NCBI RefSeq assembly: GCF_016909575.1 | Contig: NZ_JAFBGA010000002.1 | Span: forward strand, 124,001-188,000 | Length of the DNA stretch: 64,000 nt | DNA from: Streptomyces sp. HB132 | Lineage (GTDB): Bacteria; Actinomycetota; Actinomycetes; Streptomycetales; Streptomycetaceae | Direction: 5' to 3' | In this document: piece after piece, positions 60,375 to 64,000 of the stretch | Position numbering within the stretch: position 1 is the stretch's first letter | Layout: the number at the start of each line of letters is the position of its first letter | The notes under the pieces: generated by a model | Told to the model about the DNA's origin: nothing | What the model saw: only the letters and a program-made list of their open reading frames with translations | Databases searched by the model: none | Program-made: the position numbers and the translations under genes

Positions 60375-63295
60375 CAGGCGTCCTCTCCGTCTGCGGTGAT
60401 CGGGGGCAGGTAGACGTAGACGCCAAGGATGTCGGCGGGCTGCTGGGCGGTCACCTTCAGGCCCTGCACGATTTCGTCGGATGCGCGCCTGACCCGCCGG
60501 TGGGACTCGTGCAGTTCTGTGGCGAGTTCGTCGCCGTAAGCCATCATGTGGGCCTGTACTGATTCGAGTTGACCGAGGGTGCGGCGCATCGTACGTTCCT
60601 GGAAGTAGTCGTCCGTATTCTCCGCGGCCTCAGCGGACAGCAGGTCCAGGGCCTGTTCCTCGGGGAGCCAGACCGCGTTCTTCGCTGAGCCCTGGTAGGC
60701 GAGAAGGCGGGCGTCCTCGGCGACGATCCTCTGTTTTCCCTGCCGGGAGGGCAGGGTGAGGTGGAAGCGGTAGCGGACCAGGAGCAGAGTCGTGGGGACA
60801 GTCACGGCTTCCGTGGAGACCACCCCGCAGCGGCGGGCCGGGCGACGGCCCGCCGCCTCGGCGTCAAGGGCTGCGTTGAGGACGTGGGCCGCGACCGCTC
60901 CGACGACTGGGTCGGTACGAACGAGGGCGGCTTCGCCCCGGGCCACGGCCGCCGTCGTGCGGAACGGGATGGGCCGCCCAGACTCGACCGCCTCGGCGCC
61001 CGCGACGGGTGCGAGGGCGTCGCGCAGTCCGGCGGGGGCTCCACTGACCTCGGCGGTGAAGTCGCCCGAGCCGTCGCCGGCTTCGACGACGTGTGCCTCG
61101 AGGGCTGCCAGTGCGTGGCGGACGAAGCCGCTCACCTCGTCCGCACGGCCCAAAGTGTCGCGGATGGCGGCGACCTCGCGGGCAACTTCCTCGGGGTGGA
61201 TGGCGCGCTGGGCGAAGCGGGAGCGGGAGGTCGTCTCGCGTTCCGCAGCGGAGTTCCACTCGCTCTCCAGCGCGGCGGCCCTCGCGTCCACGGTCTCCAG
61301 CGCCTCGACGCCGAACAGGCCCTCCTGCTGGGGCTGATGGCCGCGCATGAGGAGCCATTCGACGATCGCGTCGGTGACGCCGGAAGACGCCTCGTCGGGC
61401 ACGGAGACCGAGATGCCGAGGTCCTTGCGGATCTGCCGGTGCTTGGCGATGAGGACTTCGAGGACCTTGCCGTCGATGCCGTTGTCGATGCCGTACAGAG
61501 TGATGACGCGGACCTCGTCGCGCTTCTGTCCGTACCGGTCCACACGGCCTTCGCGCTGGTCGTGGCGGGTGGGGTTCCAGGCCAGGTCGTAGTGGACGAC
61601 GGCATCGAAGTGGTGCTGGAGGTTGACGCCCTCGGATAGACAGTCGGTGGCGACGAGAACGCGGCGGGCGGCCGGGTCGTCTCCCGCGAGCGTCGCCAGC
61701 TCCTCGATGCGGGTGAGCCGCTGCTGCGGGGAGAGGGTTCCAGTGACGGCCTTGACGACCGTCCTGGAGCCGAGCTTCTTCTCCAAGTGCTCGGCGACGT
61801 ATTCGGCGGTCGGGATGTACCGGCAGAAGACAATCGGGTGATAGCCGTCCTTCAACAGCGCCTTGAGGTGCCGGACGAGAGCCGCGAGTTTCAGGTCCTC
61901 CTCCGGGCCCTCCAGAGCGGCGGCCCGCTCGGCGAGGTCGGCCAGCCGGGCGCCGGCGCCCTCGGTCTCCGCACCCGGAGCCGCGTCCAGACCCTCTAGG
62001 GCGTCGCTGTCGGCGAAGTCGCGGGTCAGCGGGGCGGCGAGCCGGTCGGCCTCCTCGGCACTGGCGGCGACGGCCGCGGCCGAACGGGTTGAGAGGGTCT
62101 GGGCGGCGGCCCTGGGCGAGGAGACCAGGGAACGCAACAAGGCGATCGCGGACCACCAGGCGATGCGCGCCTCGCGCCGCCCCTGCTCACCGGCCGCCTG
62201 GACACGTTCGCTCGCGTAGGCGATGGCGTCGTCGAGCAGCGCCCGGTAGGCGGGCGACAGCTTGTACTTCTCGTCTTTGGACTTACGGTCGGAGGGGAAC
62301 GCGGTCTTCTCGGCCAGACTGTCGTCGGCGAGTCCGCTCTCCTTGGTGAGGTATTGGCGTACGTCGCCGCGCTTGCGCTGCACGAAGTGCTGGGCGAGGA
62401 GCCGTCGTCCACGGTCCGTCTCCAGGTCCACGTCAGCCAGTTCAGGACGGACCAGGCCCAGCAGGTTCCGGAAACCGGACTCCTTGCCGCTGTGCGGGGT
62501 CGCGGTGACCAGCAGCAGATGCCGCTCGGTATCCTTCGCGATGCGCCGCAGCAGCTCGTAGCGGAGCTGGTTCTGGGTCGAGACGGTGTCGTCGGCGGCG
62601 ACGCAGGTGTGGGCCTCGTCGACGATGACGAGGTCGGGGCAGTGGTCTACGAAGTCGTCTCGGTGCCGGGTGGACTTGATGTAGTCCGTGGAGATGATGA
62701 CGTGCGGGTACCGGTCGAACAGGGACTGGCCGAGGTCCAGGCCGCGTTCCAGGCGGGAGACCGTGGAGGCAAGAACGAGCTCTGCGTCGATGCCGAACTT
62801 GGTGCGCAGCTCCTCCTGCCACTGCTCGGCCAAGGCGGGCGAACAGAGTACGGCCAGACCCTTGGCCTCACCCTGGGCCAGGAGTTCCTTCGCGATCAGG
62901 CCCGCCTCGACGGTCTTGCCGATGCCGACGTCGTCGGAGATCAGCATCCGTACGGTCTGCTGCCGCAGCGCCATTAGGAGTGGCACGAGCTGGTACGCGC
63001 GGGGCTCCACAGCGATGCCCGCGAGGGAACGGAAGGGGCCCGCGCCGGAGCGGAAACCGATCCTCAGGGCGGAGCGCAGCAGCCCGGCCGCCCGCTGATC
63101 GCCGAGGTCAGCCGGGGACGGGGGTGCGAACTGCGCGTCCTGTACCTGCTCGAACGCGGGGAAGACGGCGGAAATGTCGTCGTCCGAGCCACCCAGGGGA
63201 CGCAGCACCAGCAGATCGGGGTCGCTGTCGGGGAGGACGACCCACTCCCGGCCACGGGCGGTGACCAGGGAGCCGGGGGTGTAGGTGCGCGTCAT
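60374..63295 (-). CDS. drmD: DrmD-like SNF2 family helicase
   Basis: A 973-residue superfamily 2 helicase. Walker A is DDVGIGKTVEAGLIAKELLA, the DEAH box is VIVDEAHTCV, the TAT motif is LLVTATPHSGKE, and motifs V-VI are TDCLSEGVNLQHHFDAVVHY and REGRVDRYGQKRD. The C-terminal part (~640-970) has no further recognised enzyme domain. The pairing SNF2 helicase plus large adenine methylase, head to tail, is the marker of class 1 DISARM. It follows the DUF1998 gene by 67 bases in the same direction. Confidence 0.87.
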   Translation of the reverse strand: MTRTYTPGSLVTARGREWVVLPDSDPDLLVLRPLGGSDDDISAVFPAFEQVQDAQFAPPSPADLGDQRAAGLLRSALRIGFRSGAGPFRSLAGIAVEPRAYQLVPLLMALRQQTVRMLISDDVGIGKTVEAGLIAKELLAQGEAKGLAVLCSPALAEQWQEELRTKFGIDAELVLASTVSRLERGLDLGQSLFDRYPHVIISTDYIKSTRHRDDFVDHCPDLVIVDEAHTCVAADDTVSTQNQLRYELLRRIAKDTERHLLLVTATPHSGKESGFRNLLGLVRPELADVDLETDRGRRLLAQHFVQRKRGDVRQYLTKESGLADDSLAEKTAFPSDRKSKDEKYKLSPAYRALLDDAIAYASERVQAAGEQGRREARIAWWSAIALLRSLVSSPRAAAQTLSTRSAAAVAASAEEADRLAAPLTRDFADSDALEGLDAAPGAETEGAGARLADLAERAAALEGPEEDLKLAALVRHLKALLKDGYHPIVFCRYIPTAEYVAEHLEKKLGSRTVVKAVTGTLSPQQRLTRIEELATLAGDDPAARRVLVATDCLSEGVNLQHHFDAVVHYDLAWNPTRHDQREGRVDRYGQKRDEVRVITLYGIDNGIDGKVLEVLIAKHRQIRKDLGISVSVPDEASSGVTDAIVEWLLMRGHQPQQEGLFGVEALETVDARAAALESEWNSAAERETTSRSRFAQRAIHPEEVAREVAAIRDTLGRADEVSGFVRHALAALEAHVVEAGDGSGDFTAEVSGAPAGLRDALAPVAGAEAVESGRPIPFRTTAAVARGEAALVRTDPVVGAVAAHVLNAALDAEAAGRRPARRCGVVSTEAVTVPTTLLLVRYRFHLTLPSRQGKQRIVAEDARLLAYQGSAKNAVWLPEEQALDLLSAEAAENTDDYFQERTMRRTLGQLESVQAHMMAYGDELATELHESHRRVRRASDEIVQGLKVTAQQPADILGVYVYLPPITADGEDA

Positions 63296-63362
63296 CGGAG
63301 CTTCCTCGTAACGGTGTCAGCCGGTTCCACGGCCGGACGGGGCGGACAGTTCGGGCGTGCCG

Positions 63363-64000
63363 TCATGAGGACGGGCCGAAGCCGAAGTAGGGGGCGTGCT
63401 CGGCGGCGATGGCTTCCCAGTCGCCGCCCTCCGGGAAACGGATGACGTCCCACCGGGCGAGAAACAGCCGGTCCTCGGCGTCCTCGTCCCGCCCCGCGTC
63501 GTCCTCGCCGCCCACGAAGACGGCGAGGTTGACCCCGGGCATCCGGTAGACGAAGTCGGGTCGGGCGTCGGCCTCGGAAACCGTGATCCCCGCCTCGTCG
63601 GGCAGTCGGAGGCCGCGCTCCCTGAGCCAGTTCAGGAACTCCGCCTCGACCGATGTGACCGGACTGGTCTCACCGGTGCCGGAGGCGGGAGTATAGACGG
63701 GGGCGGAGACGGGTGTGGACGCTGCCATGAGCCTCAGGTGCTGTTCCGTGGTGGTCTCGCCGCGCTTCTCGCTCGTCGCCTCGGCGGAGGCGAGCCGCAG
63801 CAGCACGTCGGTGACATCGTGGCGGTTGATCACGCCGTGGTGGAGCTGGTTGCCGTAGGTCAGCAGGCACTCGTAGCAGCCACGGGCACACGGCCGATCG
63901 GGGTGCGGACCCTTGTCGTCCCCGCCGTGCTCGTCGAAATGGCAGATGGCCAGCGCCTGCAGGGCAGCCTTGGCCAGCGCCCCCGGTTCGGCCTGGAGGC
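63363..64000 (-). CDS. DUF1998 (DrmB-like) protein, C-terminal part only
   Basis: The minus strand stays open from the window edge to the stop at 63363, giving about 211 residues. The DUF1998 hallmark is the cysteine cluster CARGCYECLLTYGNQ, preceded by ALQALAICHFDEHG. After a linker, ~95 residues with EAEFLNWLRERGLRLPD, ARPDFVY and VNLAVFVGGEDD have the outline of a PD-(D/E)xK-type nuclease domain. An in-frame GTG at 63833 is internal and not a start. DUF1998 is the DrmB domain of DISARM. The helicase partner DrmA would be expected further right, outside the window, or fused upstream in this same protein. Confidence 0.78.
   Translation of the reverse strand, partial: LQAEPGALAKAALQALAICHFDEHGGDDKGPHPDRPCARGCYECLLTYGNQLHHGVINRHDVTDVLLRLASAEATSEKRGETTTEQHLRLMAASTPVSAPVYTPASGTGETSPVTSVEAEFLNWLRERGLRLPDEAGITVSEADARPDFVYRMPGVNLAVFVGGEDDAGRDEDAEDRLFLARWDVIRFPEGGDWEAIAAEHAPYFGFGPSS

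Noticed and set aside
63670-63891. A separate small gene upstream of the 63363 stop
   Set aside because: The frame that continues to the window edge carries the DUF1998 cysteine cluster. The shorter frames are shadows, and the GTG at 63833 is internal.
1-64000. CRISPR array
   Set aside because: No regularly spaced direct repeats and no cas-like genes were seen.

Overview
The window is Streptomyces (or a very close actinomycete) chromosome. The evidence is very high G+C coding sequence with strong third-position bias, a WhiB-like regulator of the WblA type, a Crp regulator beside endonuclease III and a MarP-like protease, and a pair of ArsA-like ATPases between them and a class A penicillin-binding protein. 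From memory this order matches the S. coelicolor crp (SCO3571) to wblA (SCO3579) neighbourhood.

Region 1 (1-17.85 kb) is conserved core chromosome: a partial esterase, nhaA, a holin-like membrane protein with an epoxide-hydrolase-like enzyme, the nth/NUDIX/marP operon divergent from crp, MBL and NUDIX hydrolases, RidA, two ArsA-type ATPases, wblA, a class A PBP, YqeY, a metallophosphoesterase and tRNA-Pro(CGG). Conserved synteny stops at this tRNA.

Region 2 (17.85-35 kb) is accessory. It holds an EcsC-family protein, an IS256-type relic, a DUF4352-like lipid- or membrane-anchored protein and an extra methionyl-tRNA synthetase of the archaeal/zinc-containing type. Next comes an integrated mobilizable element (about 23.6-32.6 kb). 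It consists of a tyrosine integrase with a LacI-type helix-turn-helix inserted in its catalytic domain, an excisionase-like protein, an XRE regulator, a replication initiator, a DnaC-like ATPase, a DUF2637 membrane protein, a MobC-like protein and a relaxase. No FtsK/TraB translocase is seen, so it is probably mobilizable rather than self-transmissible. Two matching 43-bp palindromic modules sit upstream of the outermost genes of its two transcription directions. A DUF317 protein and a nucleotidyltransferase follow.

Region 3 (35-46.5 kb) is the most unusual part. It is a tightly overlapping eight-gene minus-strand operon encoding a HAD hydrolase, a zinc alcohol dehydrogenase, a TrpD-like phosphoribosyltransferase, a radical SAM enzyme with a CX14CX2C cluster motif, a stand-alone TrpRS-like aminoacyl-AMP enzyme, a methyltransferase and two glycosyltransferases. 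A TyrZ-type tyrosyl-tRNA synthetase follows. Five of the eight genes contain TTA codons (seven in total), the usual mark of bldA-dependent secondary metabolism. An XRE/TPR-like regulator is divergent from the operon, and GGACA/TGTCC palindromes lie around it. I read this as a candidate undescribed biosynthetic cluster, probably for a glycosylated amino-acid or nucleoside-like product, with the extra aminoacyl-tRNA synthetases as possible immunity genes. That reading is inference.

Region 4 (46.6-64 kb) is a defence island: an N6-adenine methylase with an altered motif IV, McrC and McrB (with a DUF4357-like N-terminus), a zinc-hook Rad50-like ATPase coupled to a small partner, and a DISARM class 1-like set (DrmMI methylase, DrmD helicase and the C-terminus of a DUF1998 protein cut by the window edge).
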